Assembly: GCA_033239005.1 (NCBI GenBank) | Contig: BSQZ01000028.1 | Coordinates: forward strand, 2,995,001-3,059,000 | DNA: 64,000 nucleotides | Direction of reading: 5' to 3' | DNA from: Lamellibrachia satsuma | Taxonomy: Eukaryota > Annelida > Polychaeta > Sabellida > Siboglinidae | Shown: one piece after another, positions 39,694 through 49,754 of the stretch | How the letters are laid out: every line of letters begins with the position of its first letter | Numbering within the stretch: position 1 is the stretch's first letter | Notes under the pieces: model-generated | Told to the model about the DNA's origin: nothing | Database searches by the model: none | What the model saw: only the letters and a program-made list of their open reading frames with translations | Position numbers and translations under genes: made by a program

Positions 39694-42600
39694 CTACACG
39701 TCCACCGGACCCGTGCTCACCCCGTCCTCGTGCACCACTCGTTTGGGATAGAAGTAGGTGAGAGCCGCTCGTTCCTGCACGTACGTCATCACGGTCGAGT
39801 GACGCACCCGGAACCCACGGTTCTTTCCACTTCCGCTCCGACGGTTGGTGAGCACCTCCAGGAACGCGTTCTTGTCGATGTCGTTGTGACGTTTGCTCAG
39901 TCCTTTGGTGCTGTATTTGTCGGTGGTTCCGAAACAATAGTTCGTCTTGCTGCACAACCCCACGAACCCGTCCCCGGACCATTCCACCTTGAACAGACCA
40001 GGTGTCCTCTTGTCGTAAGCCCTACGTGCTTTACAGCACGCCTCGTCGCCGACCCACGGTCTATTGGCGAGTCGACAGCGCACGTACTCGTTCCGATGAT
40101 GGTCGCAACATTCGGACGGCAACCATTCGGAGCGGTGCCGGAAGTAATGTTCTCGTAGTTCCGGAGTCACGAGGGCGTCGACGGACTCGCCGGCCAAGGC
40201 CAAATAGGCAGAATCTGTATCTGTCTCGCAGTACTGAAAAAGAGGGCGCTCCAGGTACCTGTCGATGAAGTCGTAGTAGAACTGTAACATGCGCATCTTG
40301 GCGTACTGCAGAACGAAGAATCCCACGTGTATGGGCAGGGTGTACGTGACGGTCTTCTTGTTCATCTCTATCTCGTACGCATCGTCCACGATGACATCGA
40401 GTTGTCGGAATCTCTTATCGTTGACCAAGAGCGATGCCGCCTTCTCCTTGCAATAATTGACGTCACGATGTCGGTCCACGTTGGTTATAGTCTTTCCGTA
40501 ACCCGAGTTCCCCAGCAACTTCATGGTGTCTGCGATGATGGCCTTGTGCGAGTGGACGTCTCCTTCGCGTCGCGCTGCGGACACTGCATCGCCGAACCGT
40601 CTGAAACACGGAACGGGATCGTACTCGATGACCTGATACACGTGCGTCACCTCGAGACCGTGGTCCATGTACCATCGCAGCAGAGGCGTGGCAAGCAGGA
40701 TCTTATCCCCTCGATAACTACCCACGAGCATGCGTCTCGGTGTCGTCATGATGTCGTGCTCCTCGGCGTATCGGCGCATGAACGGTCCGAGATCGTCTCG
40801 TGTCAGTCGGATGTTCTTGAACACGGGCTGCATCTCGGCAAAGTGTTCTCGCAATGCTTCCGGTATGCAAAGGTCACAATCGATCAGACCGAACACGGTT
40901 CCGGCACGCACGCCGCTCAGGATCTGTTGTGACGTCATCGTCCATCGTGCGTGACGTCGGCGCGGAAATGCAGCATCCAGAAGCTTTTTCACGACAGGAT
41001 CTCGTCTCGTCTGTTTCCACTCGCATTCCCACATCTCTACGACTTTGACAAAGTGACGGAGGTAGACGGTGTTCTTTCGGGTCTCTTCGAGCAGTTCAGC
41101 CATGGGTTTCCCGTTGACCTCGTTGACCTCTTTGCCAGTGCACGAGTGACCATGGAAAAAACATCCGTGGTACTGATAAGCCGTTTTCGTCTCGCTGCAC
41201 CACCCGTCCACCAGCAGTTTGCCTATTCTCTTCTCTCTACCGTTGATCTGGTGTCGTATGACGCGTCCCGTGCGTTCGGATTCCCAAGTCAACCATTCCG
41301 CGGCCATCTGACCGTACAGCTGCGCCGATTCCGGTCGGAAATCTTTCTCTTCCCGTCGTCGCGTGTACCATCCCATAGGCATGTCTTGCATGAGTGACCA
41401 CAAGTACAGGGCATTGGCATCGTATCCAACGATGGACCTACAAGGACGAGCGGCCTCTCCGTACTCGTTCTGACGTAGCGTGGTGACCCCTTTCTCGTGA
41501 TAGCGATGAAAAATGAGCGAAGCCCCGCCAACCACGTGATCTTTGACGAGATGATGAAGATCTTTATTCTTCTCGTTGAATATGGTAAAGTAGGTCTTCT
41601 CGGGAAGGTCGTTGAACAGGTAGAGCAAGGTCAGACCAGGTACGCTGATGCCTTGCTTGAACATGTCTATGCCACGTTGTTCGTAGAAGGCAAACTGTCT
41701 GTCGATGGCCTGCAGAAAGGGAACTACGTCTCTGTTGTTGTACCAGACGAGAAAGTCTCGCAAAGTCGTCATGGAATTATCGCGCCAGGCCTCTTGACAA
41801 CTGGCATAATCCTCGTCGGAGATACCTTCGTTCTTCAGTCGACTGAAGAAGGCCTGTTTCGATGGAAGTGCAGTGTCGTCGAGTCTCTCCAAACGGTCCA
41901 TGTACTCGTACGGGAAATGACCTTTTGTCACCTCGCATCCGTACGCCTTCAGATACTTGTCGTAACTGAACCCGGGAGCTATGTAGTTGGTCATGTCTAG
42001 GAATTTCAGCTGATCCGTCGAAAGACACATGAAAGTGTTGTTGCGTTTGATGACGAAAAAAGTACCGACACCCTCATTCTCTTCGTCTTTGTCGTCTTGT
42101 TCTTCTTCTTGTTCTTCTTGTTCCTTTGATTCGGTGGATAAGAAGTAGGGTATGAGAAACTGTTTGATGGCATTGAGATCATACTTACCCGAATTGAACC
42201 CGATGACAGGTAACTGATGCATCCAGCCATAGAGTTGTCCCATCAGCTTTTTGTATGGATTGGTCGTCGGACGAGATTTCTTCTTATCGATGGCTGATCG
42301 TGAGGCCTTCTCAGTTTCGTCCCATTTCGTCAGTTCCTCTGCGAGTTGATCCAAGACATCTTCGTACGAGTGTTTGATCTTGTCGTACGCGGCGTCACTC
42401 ATCGCTTGTAAGATATTCATCATTCTACTCACCAACTTGTTGGTGTCTCCGTCCGTGACGAGACATTGCACTCGCTCCTGACCGGGGACGTTGGATGCTA
42501 CGCTGACGCTCAGTGGAACGTGACGCGCCACCCAGTGGACCTTGTCACTGTCCGACGGAAGTTGTTCCGTGTCGAACCAACACTCGAAATCAAAGGTGGC

Positions 42601-43873
42601 TCGATACGGATAGTAGCGCAACGATTCAGCCACGCGAATGTTCTCGTCGTCCAGACGTTCGAACACCGATGATGTGGAATGGTACACGCCGCCAGGATAG
42701 ACTCGACGCACACCTCCCGTACACGTGCGCTCGTGTCGATACAGCAACCATGCCTTTTTCCATAACGAGTCATCGCACTTCCGACATCGATACGAGTTGC
42801 AGTACATGCAGACATCTTGGATGAATGAAAAATGTGTCCCGTGAAGGTTGAGATACATTGTTTCGGGGTACTTGCATAACGATCGACGAACCAGTTCGGC
42901 AGTCGACTTACCGTCCTCCTCGTTGACAAGACGGTACACGCACACATTCGTTTGGAACGTGGTCTCTACGCGATAGAGGTCATCCAGCGTGACCCCTGTA
43001 AATTCTTCCATAGGTACGTGATCTCGATCGTATGTCTCGTAGAGCGTCTTCACCGCCGGTTCCAATCGATATAGATCGCATCCTCGATGCAGGGCCAGAC
43101 ATCGGAACAGACACAGGTTATCTTTGTACCTCTTGTTATGGATGGGATCCGTTTCCAATCCGATGATGCTTTTCTTCCTTTTGATGTACGATGGTAGAGA
43201 GATCATGCCTACACATCCTATAGGATGATCGATGATGCGATTAACGAAAAAAGTGACATTCGTCACGAGTTCGCATACCCACGCAGAATCCGGTCTTTGA
43301 TTGATGGCCCATTGCAAGAGGTCGGGTTCTCGGATGCGTTCGAGAAATTTATCAAAGTCCTTGCTGTTGGCGACGAGACTGGGTTCGTCCAGGTAGCGTC
43401 CACAGCAATTACAAGAGGTATGATAGTACTTGTATTGACCCGTGTTCTTGTTTCTCAGAATGAACCCGTAACTGAGGTTAATCTTGAACGCATTGGTCTG
43501 TTCCTGGAACATGATCTTCAAAGACGGTTCCAAGTCGGTCGTGTCTAGCGTGATTAATCTGTAATCGTACCTGCATTGAAGTGGACCTCTGAACACGTGG
43601 GTCCGTATAGCAGACCAGTGCGCACGAACGACATCTAGCAACTCCGTCGACAGAGTATCGGCGAAGGGAAGTCGATCAGGCGGATCTAACGGATCTTCCT
43701 CGGTAACGAGCGGATGGTTTTGAGATGGGATAGTGTCTTCTCTTGTTGATCTCTTTGGTGCTGGTGGTTCGGTGACGTCGGTACACGCAGTTCGTGCGTG
43801 CATGGTCAGATTGTAACGTTTTTCGAACTTCCGTCCGCATTTCTTACACGCGTAGACGATGCTTCTACTACTT

Positions 43874-43924
<51 letters not shown>

Positions 43925-44166
43925 TCTCTACATACCGACCTTACGTGACGCTGTAGGTTGTTATATCTCCCGAAGGCGGCGCCGCATTTCTCGCATGCGT
44001 ATTTCGGTCTCTTTGCATAGTCGCTGCGTGGCGCCACCATAGGCGGTGCTATGGAGTATGAATGTAAGTCGCATGATGGTGTCGAGTGAGTACTCTGCAC
44101 GTGACGTTGTAGTTCTGCGCACGTGTCGAAGGCGACCTCGCAGTGACGACACTGGTGTTTTTCCAT
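39694..44166 (-). CDS. PolB: protein-primed DNA polymerase B with N-terminal zinc fingers
   Basis: About 1490 residues, fully open. Replicates the linear element from its ends. The N-terminus has three zinc fingers: C6/C9/H22/H27, C58/C61/H74/C79, and a third at about 105-127. A poly-Ser run (residues 82-97, from a CTA repeat at 43864-43924) separates fingers 2 and 3. Exonuclease motifs are FDFECWF (about 524), GFNSGKYDLNAI (about 655) and YNNRDVVPF (about 812). Polymerase motifs are DANALYLWSL (about 918), KLLGNSGYGKT (about 1222) and CETDTDSAYLAL (about 1315). A YQYHGCFFHGH element (about 998) typical of this polymerase type is present. The start at 44166 rather than 44241 follows from a TATA box at 44208-44215. 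All catalytic Asp residues are present. Confidence 0.93.
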
Positions 44167-44189
44167 GGCTGCATCTACAACTGAGAGGG

Positions 44190-44640
44190 AATGGACTCTC
44201 AGTACATCTATATAGTGCGTGCGAGGTGGATAACATGTCAATCATTAATAAGAGACGTTCCTATTGGTCAATTACTAATTAACATGGGTACTATTGACCA
44301 ATCAGCAATAAGAGACGTTCCTAGCTTGATTCCTATTGGTCAATTACTAATTAACTATTGACCAATCAGCAATAAGAGACGTTCCTAGCTTGATTCCTAT
44401 TGGTCAATTACTAATTAACATGGGTACTATTGACCAATCACGAATAACCTAACATGGGTACTATGGACTCTCAGTACATCTATATAGTAGGTGCGAGGTG
44501 GATAAGATGTCAATCATTAATAAGAGACGTTCCTATTGGTCAATTACTAATTAACATGGCTACTATTGTCCAATCACAAATGAGAGACGTTCCTAGCTTG
44601 ATTCCTATTGGTCAATTACTAAAATGGGGCGTTCCTAACT
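44190..44640. promoter_or_regulatory. duplicated promoter with CCAAT-box repeats
   Basis: At least five units carry AAGAGACGTTCCTA, ATTGGTCAATTACTAATTAA and ACTATTGACCAATCA. ATTGG/CCAAT boxes occur on both strands. The proximal TATA region (44190-44235) recurs at 44463-44507, 272 bp upstream. The array lies immediately 5' of the polymerase and probably holds its transcription-factor sites. Confidence 0.6.
44208..44215 (-). promoter_or_regulatory. TATA box of the polymerase gene (CTATATAG)
   Basis: Lies 42 nt before the preferred polymerase ATG. The same sequence with flanks (GGACTCTCAGTACATCTATA) is duplicated at 44461-44500. Confidence 0.55.
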
Positions 44641-44751
44641 TGGACACTTAGTATTGTCCATCATAATTGACTACGGGTTTCCCTTTCGTGAAGAGGGGTG
44701 TCAGTCGTGCGAATAATGAAGGTACAACACGTTCCATTCCATTTTGACTAT

Positions 44752-44757
44752 TTTATT
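44752..44757 (-). terminator. AATAAA on minus strand, end of early block
   Basis: Within TTTTATTCAATATAATACAT, closely matching the sequence around the other AATAAA at 32476. Confidence 0.55.
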
Positions 44758-44832
44758 CAATATAATACATTGTCTATGAAATATATATACTGATATGAAA
44801 AGATAGGCTTCTCTATATATAAGTTGATGATG

Positions 44833-45042
44833 ATGACTGACTTGTGGGTTTTTACACCACGACAGAGGTCACGTGTGTGTGAATAATGACTGACTTGTGG
44901 GTTTTTACACCACGACAGAGGTCACGTGTGTGTGAATAATGGCTGACTTGTGGGTTTTTACACCACGACAGAGGTCACGTGTGTGAATAATGACTGACTT
45001 GTGGGTTTTTACACCACGACAGAGGTCACGTGTGTGAATAAT
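44833..45042. repeat. 53-bp tandem repeat, 4 copies
   Basis: Units contain GTGGGTTTTTACACCACGAC, AGAGGTCACGTGTGTG and GAATAATGACTGACTT. Related in sequence and placement to the repeats at 32580-32735. AT-rich imperfect repeats (CTAATGATATATAA) follow to 45400. Confidence 0.85.
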
Positions 45043-45406
45043 TGTATATAGAGAAGTCGATCTCTTCATGCATAAAGATTACTATATGTATTTCATAGAC
45101 ACTAATGATATATAACAACTACATAGATTAAAGTCAATAACAATTACTAAAGACACTAATGATATATAAAAAATAAATACATAAGATTAAAGTCAATATA
45201 AAAACACTAATGATATATAACAACTACATAGATTAAAGTCACTAATGATATATAAAAAATAAATACATAAGATTCAAATCAGTTACTCTGTGTGACACTA
45301 ATGATATATATAACAACTAAATACATAAGATTAAATTCATTAACAATTACTAAAGACACTAAACAATTACTATAAATTCATCAACAATTACTAAAGACAC
45401 TAAACA

Positions 45407-45636
<230 letters not shown>

Positions 45637-45664
<28 letters not shown>

Positions 45665-46254
45665 ACTTCGTGTATTAAGTATGCTTGCATCTCCTCTGAC
45701 AGTAGCCGAGTGCATCCTTCTGCACATACATTGACAGTAGCTTCGGCTACTGTCAGAGGTGTATGGTGTGCTCTATGCATGATGAGATGCGTGAATGCTT
45801 CTGTGATCATGGTATTTGCTATAGATGGATTTAAAATGTTCGGATTGCTTGGCGTAGATTCTAATATGATTGTTTCGTTGCAGCAGCGGTCGCAGGTGCA
45901 TGGCTGCTGCTGCTTCATGTCGGAGGATGGCGGTGTTATCAATGTCTTGTTCATTGTTTCAAACGATGACGACGACGACGACGGTGGGGGTGGCGGTGAC
46001 ATCGGTGCGGTTGGCGCTGTCACCGCCGTTGCTGCTGCTGCTGCTGCTGCTGGCGCTGGCGCTGCCGCCACTGCTGCTGCGGTTGGTGCTGCAAATCGAC
46101 GTTTTCTGTCGAGCACCAACCGCAAGTCATTCGCAGCCAACGGCGGCAATTTTCGTTTTCGTCGCTGCTGTTGCGGTGGTGGTGCTATCTTGTCATCGTC
46201 GACGTCATCGGCTTTTTCGTACGCCTCACGCAATTGGCGTAGACCGTTATGGAT
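45637..46254 (-). CDS. alternative exon B of the early spliced locus (Pro/Ala-rich, nuclear)
   Basis: Open from the acceptor CCGTCTATAG|ATC at 46255/46254 to TAA, 205 codons, with no ATG near the beginning. The phase-0 donor at 47330 would join 24 residues of the RPA-like gene in frame, giving a 229-residue protein. Features: acidic DDVDDDK, basic QQQRRKRKLPP (candidate nuclear signal), a poly-Ala/Pro run and poly-Ser (microsatellite coded), a CTCDRCC motif, then a helical C-terminal domain (ANTMITEAFTHLIMHRAHHT, LIHEVACFNPWML). No family recognised. Splicing exon A to this acceptor would instead stop after two codons, so exon B is probably an alternative to exon A. Splicing is predicted only. 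Confidence 0.5.
45693..45759. other. overlapping inverted repeats in exon B
   Basis: CCTCTGACAGTAGCCGA (45693-45709) pairs with 45743-45759. The right arm also belongs to a tight hairpin TGACAGTAGC-TTCG-GCTACTGTCA (about 45732-45755). The two folds are mutually exclusive. Confidence 0.6.
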
Positions 46255-46285
46255 CTATAGACGGGACAACAAAAGACACACCTGT

Positions 46286-46897
46286 TTAATCAATGTCAGG
46301 AACTTCGTTCTTACCTGCATATAGACTGGCTATGGTCGCTCTGATCGTGTCTGCCATATCGACACACCATTGTCTTTTACCAACCCTCTCCTCCATCGCT
46401 ATGACAACCCAGCGCATGACGTGATTGATCAGACCGGAAGACGGTACGTAATATTCACCTTCCGATAAATCTAATATACGCTCAATCTCGTTACATGCAT
46501 AACGAACACAAGCTGCGTCTATCAATGTGTTGAAGGTGTTCTGGTTCATCATGGCTTCTGTACGATTTCGTATTCTGTATATGTTCATTGCTGTCGCCTG
46601 CATATCGTTGCCGCCACCACCACTGCTGCTGCTGCTGCCGCTGCTGCCGCTGCTGCTGCTTATGGTCATAGCTGTTTCGCTGCTTACGCTAATAACCGCA
46701 TCTTTATTTTCCTCGTCTGTTATACACAGAGTCGGTTCGGTAGAGGAAGTGATGGATGGTGTGGATGGTAACAGATTACGTTGTTCATACGAGTCTAACC
46801 ACTGCTGTACCTTTTTATTCATGGTATTTTCCCAGTCCCGTATCTTTTCATTGCTGTTGTCAGAGCTGGTGGCGATGGCATTCTCTTTGTCTTCCTC
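46286..46897 (-). CDS. alternative exon A of the early spliced locus
   Basis: Open from the acceptor CATTCTCTTTGTAG|GAG (46898/46897) to TAA at 46286. It is 203 codons, or 227 residues when joined to the 24-residue leader exon 47330-47401. If unspliced, it could start at the internal ATG at 46822 (178 residues). Features: acidic EEDKENAIATSSDNSNEKIR, a Ser/Gly run (46605-46665, microsatellite coded), then a helical domain with TFNTLIDAACVRYACNEIER and GLINHVMRWVVIAMEE. The domain is faintly reminiscent of a histone-fold, which I would not claim. No family recognised. A donor (GCAG|GTAAGA) near the 3' end would, if used to 46254, end the frame two codons later. Confidence 0.52.
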   Translation of the reverse strand, partial: EEDKENAIATSSDNSNEKIRDWENTMNKKVQQWLDSYEQRNLLPSTPSITSSTEPTLCITDEENKDAVISVSSETAMTISSSSGSSGSSSSSGGGGNDMQATAMNIYRIRNRTEAMMNQNTFNTLIDAACVRYACNEIERILDLSEGEYYVPSSGLINHVMRWVVIAMEERVGKRQWCVDMADTIRATIASLYAGKNEVPDID

Positions 46898-47401
46898 CTA
46901 CAAAGAGAATGCCTCGTCAAGAATTTCCAACTCTGACGCAATGTAGTTTACGTACTCCTTGTTGACACGCTTTTTAATGGTCGCTCTGACACGGACCCCC
47001 CTCAACACAGACAGGGCAGCCACCCGTTCGTCTTCTGACTTCATTGCAACGTACTGGTTCGCGGTGAAGCCAAGGATTTTAACTGCCAGCGTATCAAATA
47101 CGCTAGCCCAACATTCACTGCCTATGCTGTCCCTCAGGAGGACACGCAGGTTGAATCTATACGTCGGAGACCGCTGCCGTTTGTGTGTCGAACAATAGTA
47201 GCCCTTACTGGTACTACGCTGGACTCCTACGGAACACTCTGAGCATGCCAGATATACTACATATCTCTCCTGCCGTGCGGTAGACACTATGGTTAACGGT
47301 GTTGGAAACTTGTATGTTCCATCGCTTACCTCCGACTGCAAACGCGTCAGGTTCATCATGTGCTCGTCATCGAAAAGCTGCTGTTGCGCGGCGGCGGCCA
47401 T
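46898..47401 (-). CDS. RPA1-C-like OB-fold ssDNA-binding protein (retained-intron form)
   Basis: 167 residues from ATG 47401, which lies 85 nt after a TATATAAG box; ATGs further upstream precede that box. The core YVVYLACSECSVGVQ, YYCSTHKRQR, YRFNLRVLLRDSIGSECWAS, VFDTLAVKILGFTANQYVAM matches the C-terminal DNA-binding domain of replication protein A subunit 1. The zinc ribbon uses C53-x2-C56 and C70-x2-H73. Likely role: single-strand DNA binding during protein-primed replication. Codons 25 to the stop lie within a predicted phase-0 intron (47329-46898, 432 nt) whose last bases TAG are also the stop. Intron retention gives this protein; splicing removes the OB fold. Homology is a motif judgement. 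Confidence 0.68.
   Translation of the reverse strand: MAAAAQQQLFDDEHMMNLTRLQSEVSDGTYKFPTPLTIVSTARQERYVVYLACSECSVGVQRSTSKGYYCSTHKRQRSPTYRFNLRVLLRDSIGSECWASVFDTLAVKILGFTANQYVAMKSEDERVAALSVLRGVRVRATIKKRVNKEYVNYIASELEILDEAFSL
47330..47401 (-). CDS. shared leader exon of the early spliced locus (24 aa)
   Basis: Encodes MAAAAQQQLFDDEHMMNLTR plus four residues and ends in TCGGAG|GTAAGC, a near-consensus donor in phase 0. Both acceptors downstream (46897 and 46254) are in frame with it. Confidence 0.5.
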
Positions 47402-47485
47402 CTTGCTTCGGTAGAGTGAGAGAGAGACTGTCGAGTGAGTGAATCGCTGCGAGAATCGTGTTATGACAGTTGCAGCTACGGGTCC

Positions 47486-47493
47486 CTTATATA
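47486..47493 (-). promoter_or_regulatory. TATA box of the early spliced locus (TATATAAG)
   Basis: GCTATATAAGGGACCC on the minus strand, about 85 nt before the ATG at 47401; it lies just downstream of the NADAR gene's stop. Confidence 0.65.
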
Positions 47494-47594
47494 GCGGGCC
47501 GGTTGCATGGCGCGTCTGTGTTATATTTACCAGCTGGCCCTCTGGTATGTATTGCGCAATCACCGCGCATTCCTATCGCTATGCGCGCCAGACT

Positions 47595-48062
47595 TTATGG
47601 CGCCTGTTTTTTTCGAATGAACTCGCGGCAATTCACGAGTATCTGGCCCAACACGTTCTGTCCACGCTGTCCAGTGTAAGTGGACATGCTCCAGTATCCC
47701 TCCCTACTTCTCACATTTTCCATTAACGGCGCTGGATATGTTTCTAATAATAGTTTGCGTAATGTCGTGTCGCGAAATTTAATAGCAACTAACGCTCTCA
47801 TTACATATCGTCTCTGTTTGTTCCACTGCGCGCGTAACTCCTGTTTCTCTCGGATGGTCTTGCTTAGATATTTCGCCTGTAGTCCGGTTCTTGTGGCAAG
47901 CATTTTCTGCGCCGTGTCGACATCTCCATAAAAGATGCATTTCCTGTACTGGTATGCAGCTTCAACTGTGTTAAAAACATGACCCCATGCATGTATTCTA
48001 CATGCGTAGAAATTGGATAGAAACGAGGTTTCTCCACGGAAGTATATAGCAGGAGGAGTCAT
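47595..48062 (-). CDS. NADAR-domain protein (YbiA/DUF1768-like)
   Basis: 155 residues from MTPPAIYFRGETSFLSNFYA. The ATG at 48062 follows a TATA box by 36 nt, whereas an ATG at 48122 precedes it. Family signature: FLSNFY, HVFNTVEAAYQYRK, KMLATRTGLQAKYLSK, MRALVAIKFRDTTLRKLLLE, YWSMSTYTGQRGQNVLGQIL. NADAR proteins act on NAD/ADP-ribose derivatives, and some remove ADP-ribose from nucleic acid bases. In this element it might counter a host ADP-ribosylation response or act in nucleotide metabolism. That role is inference. The frame is intact and full length for the family. Adjacent to the RPA-like locus. Confidence 0.85.
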   Translation of the reverse strand: MTPPAIYFRGETSFLSNFYACRIHAWGHVFNTVEAAYQYRKCIFYGDVDTAQKMLATRTGLQAKYLSKTIREKQELRAQWNKQRRYVMRALVAIKFRDTTLRKLLLETYPAPLMENVRSREGYWSMSTYTGQRGQNVLGQILVNCREFIRKKQAP

Positions 48063-48097
48063 TCTGATTTTATGCTGTTTAATGTTACATGCACTGT

Positions 48098-48106
48098 ATT
48101 TATATA
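48098..48106 (-). promoter_or_regulatory. TATA box of the NADAR gene (TATATAAAT)
   Basis: GTATATAAATACAG on the minus strand, 36 nt upstream of the ATG at 48062. Confidence 0.6.
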
Positions 48107-48612
48107 CATAAAATGCATGCATAAATTAATGCATATATAAATTAATGCATGCATATATAAATTAATGCATATGCATTAATGTCCACCAGTTTCCATGCAG
48201 CAATAACTTCCATAAGTACATGGTGTTTTTTATGCGTGATAAATGAGTTTTCGGATTCAGCGTTAGTTAGTTGACAAGCTTATCGAGGGAGGAGTTGTTT
48301 ACTGTTTCATGCAGAATGTCTGGAATCGATACAACGTTGGTTGAGAACTGGTTGACTTTGTTTTTTACACGTGATAAATGAGATTTTGCTTTCAGCATCG
48401 ATTCTCTGACACTTCTGTGACAAACTTATCGAACTTGTTTTTCGTTGTGAAGGATGACTTATTTTTCTAGCGGATTTGGGAGTTGATTATTAGCATTCCA
48501 GTTTAATAATAATTTTATTATGGGTGTTTTCTAACATAACTTTCTGACTTTGATGGATTTGTTATTGTGTTATAGCAGCTTATGTCAGCTGTCTGCATTG
48601 TTTAGCTTTTCC
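48107..48612. promoter_or_regulatory. divergent intergenic region with AT-rich palindromes
   Basis: Between the minus-strand NADAR gene and the plus-strand spliced gene. 48110-48180 holds four copies of ATAAATTAATGCAT joined by ATGCAT palindromes. The rest contains two diverged copies of a block with CACGTGATAAATGAG / GCGTGATAAATGAG, TTGACAAGCTTATCGA-like sequences. No open frame. Probably regulatory. Confidence 0.45.
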
Positions 48613-48621
48613 TATATAAAG
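48613..48621 (+). promoter_or_regulatory. TATA box of the plus-strand gene (TATATAAAG)
   Basis: CCTATATAAAGCCG, 106 nt upstream of the ATG at 48719. A second TATA (TATAAATAG, 48967-48975) lies within the intron and could drive a shorter transcript. Confidence 0.6.
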
Positions 48622-48718
48622 CCGTCCTCAGACAAGGTATTTCTTTATACACTTACCGCCATTCTGCAACCGTCGTTCTGCTGCTGCTGCTGCTGCCGTT
48701 GCCTCTGACGTCATCACG

Positions 48719-49754
48719 ATGCTGTCTAGTGTCGCTTTGTTTTCCGACTTGATGCAAGCCTATATCGAGATTGGCGTTGCGTTGAGCCTGATACTGTATC
48801 GATCGTAAGTACATATTGTCCGTGGCTGTTTGGTGATACGTACTCCTGTGTTTTTAAAAGGTTTTAAAAGCGTCTACATAACACACACAGTTTAACTTTA
48901 AGAGACATCTTTTATGCGTCTGTGACCTAGTTACAATGCCTCTTGCTAAGCGGCTGGTAGTCTGATTATAAATAGCACGCGCGCCGCGTCGGCCGAGCGA
49001 GGTCGCCGTGTCAGTCTTATCAGTTTTCGATGACCTAGTTTCTACGCGCTTCTACTGCTGTCGGTGTAGCATTACATACGCCGTGGTGGATCCAAAGTAC
49101 ACCGCTCACAGCAGGTCTACTCATAGTTTATTATTAACAGATGTGCATGTGCTATTTAATGTATATACGATGCTTTTAACACAGTCCTTTACCAATGGCT
49201 CAATGTGTCTTTCACTCTGATTTTTCAGCTTCCATAGAATCCACTGGGCGTTCGTAATGAAAGAGTTACGTGATCGTACGCCGCTCGTAGTCAACGACGA
49301 CATCGTCGACGATGGTTATCAGTCCGAGAGTTGGGACAACGAGTGCGATGACTACGCTGCATTTCTAGACCACAGAAAATTATGGTCTGCTGTCATGGTG
49401 GAGTTAGGAATGGTGCGGCCAATAGTGCGGGTTACCATGGAAATTGCCATGGGCTGCAATGCTATGGGTCAACAGAGACAGCAACCTGCTAACGTTTACG
49501 CCGCGTTGGTAAAACACAGAGCCCTGTGGCCGGCTGTCATGCAAGAAATGAAACTATTTAAATCACGTTCTCAGATAGAAATGGAAATGCTGTGGGGGTT
49601 TAACGATAAAGGGGAAATAGCAATACCACGTTCCGTGATAGAAATGGAAAAGGCGTGTAGGGAGTGCAGCAATGTAGTAAAACACCCAGTACAACGACCT
49701 ACAAAACTTATTGACAGAAGAGGAAAGTCACTGCCACCACTGAACTTGTGTTGA
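48719..49754 (+). CDS. two-exon plus-strand Polinton gene with triplicated HRxxWxxVMxE motif
   Basis: Exons 48719-48804 and 49229-49754. Donor CGATC|GTAAGT and acceptor TGATTTTTCAG|C join in frame (86 + 526 nt, 203 residues). If unspliced, the second exon could start at ATG 49257. The motif H-R-x-x-W-x-x-V-M-x-E-L/M occurs at residues 31-42, 77-88 and 125-136, each after an aromatic/Ala stretch (DDYAAFLDHR, NVYAALVKHR). The two full units each extend to about 40 residues with a common M-E-x-x-x-G-x-N segment (TMEIAMGCNAMGQ, EMEMLWGFNDKGE). Exon 1 encodes a hydrophobic helix (IGVALSLILY). Acidic between units; Cys pair near the C-terminus. No family recognised. Only gene on this strand of the element. 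Confidence 0.6.

Noticed and set aside
46255..46314. 60-nt intron joining exon A to exon B
   Set aside because: Donor GCAG|GTAAGA and acceptor CTATAG exist, but the joined frame stops after two codons, so it would not produce an A-B fusion.
48107..48180. AT-rich palindromes considered as a replication origin
   Set aside because: Polintons replicate from their ends by protein priming; nothing here beyond AT palindromes supports an internal origin.
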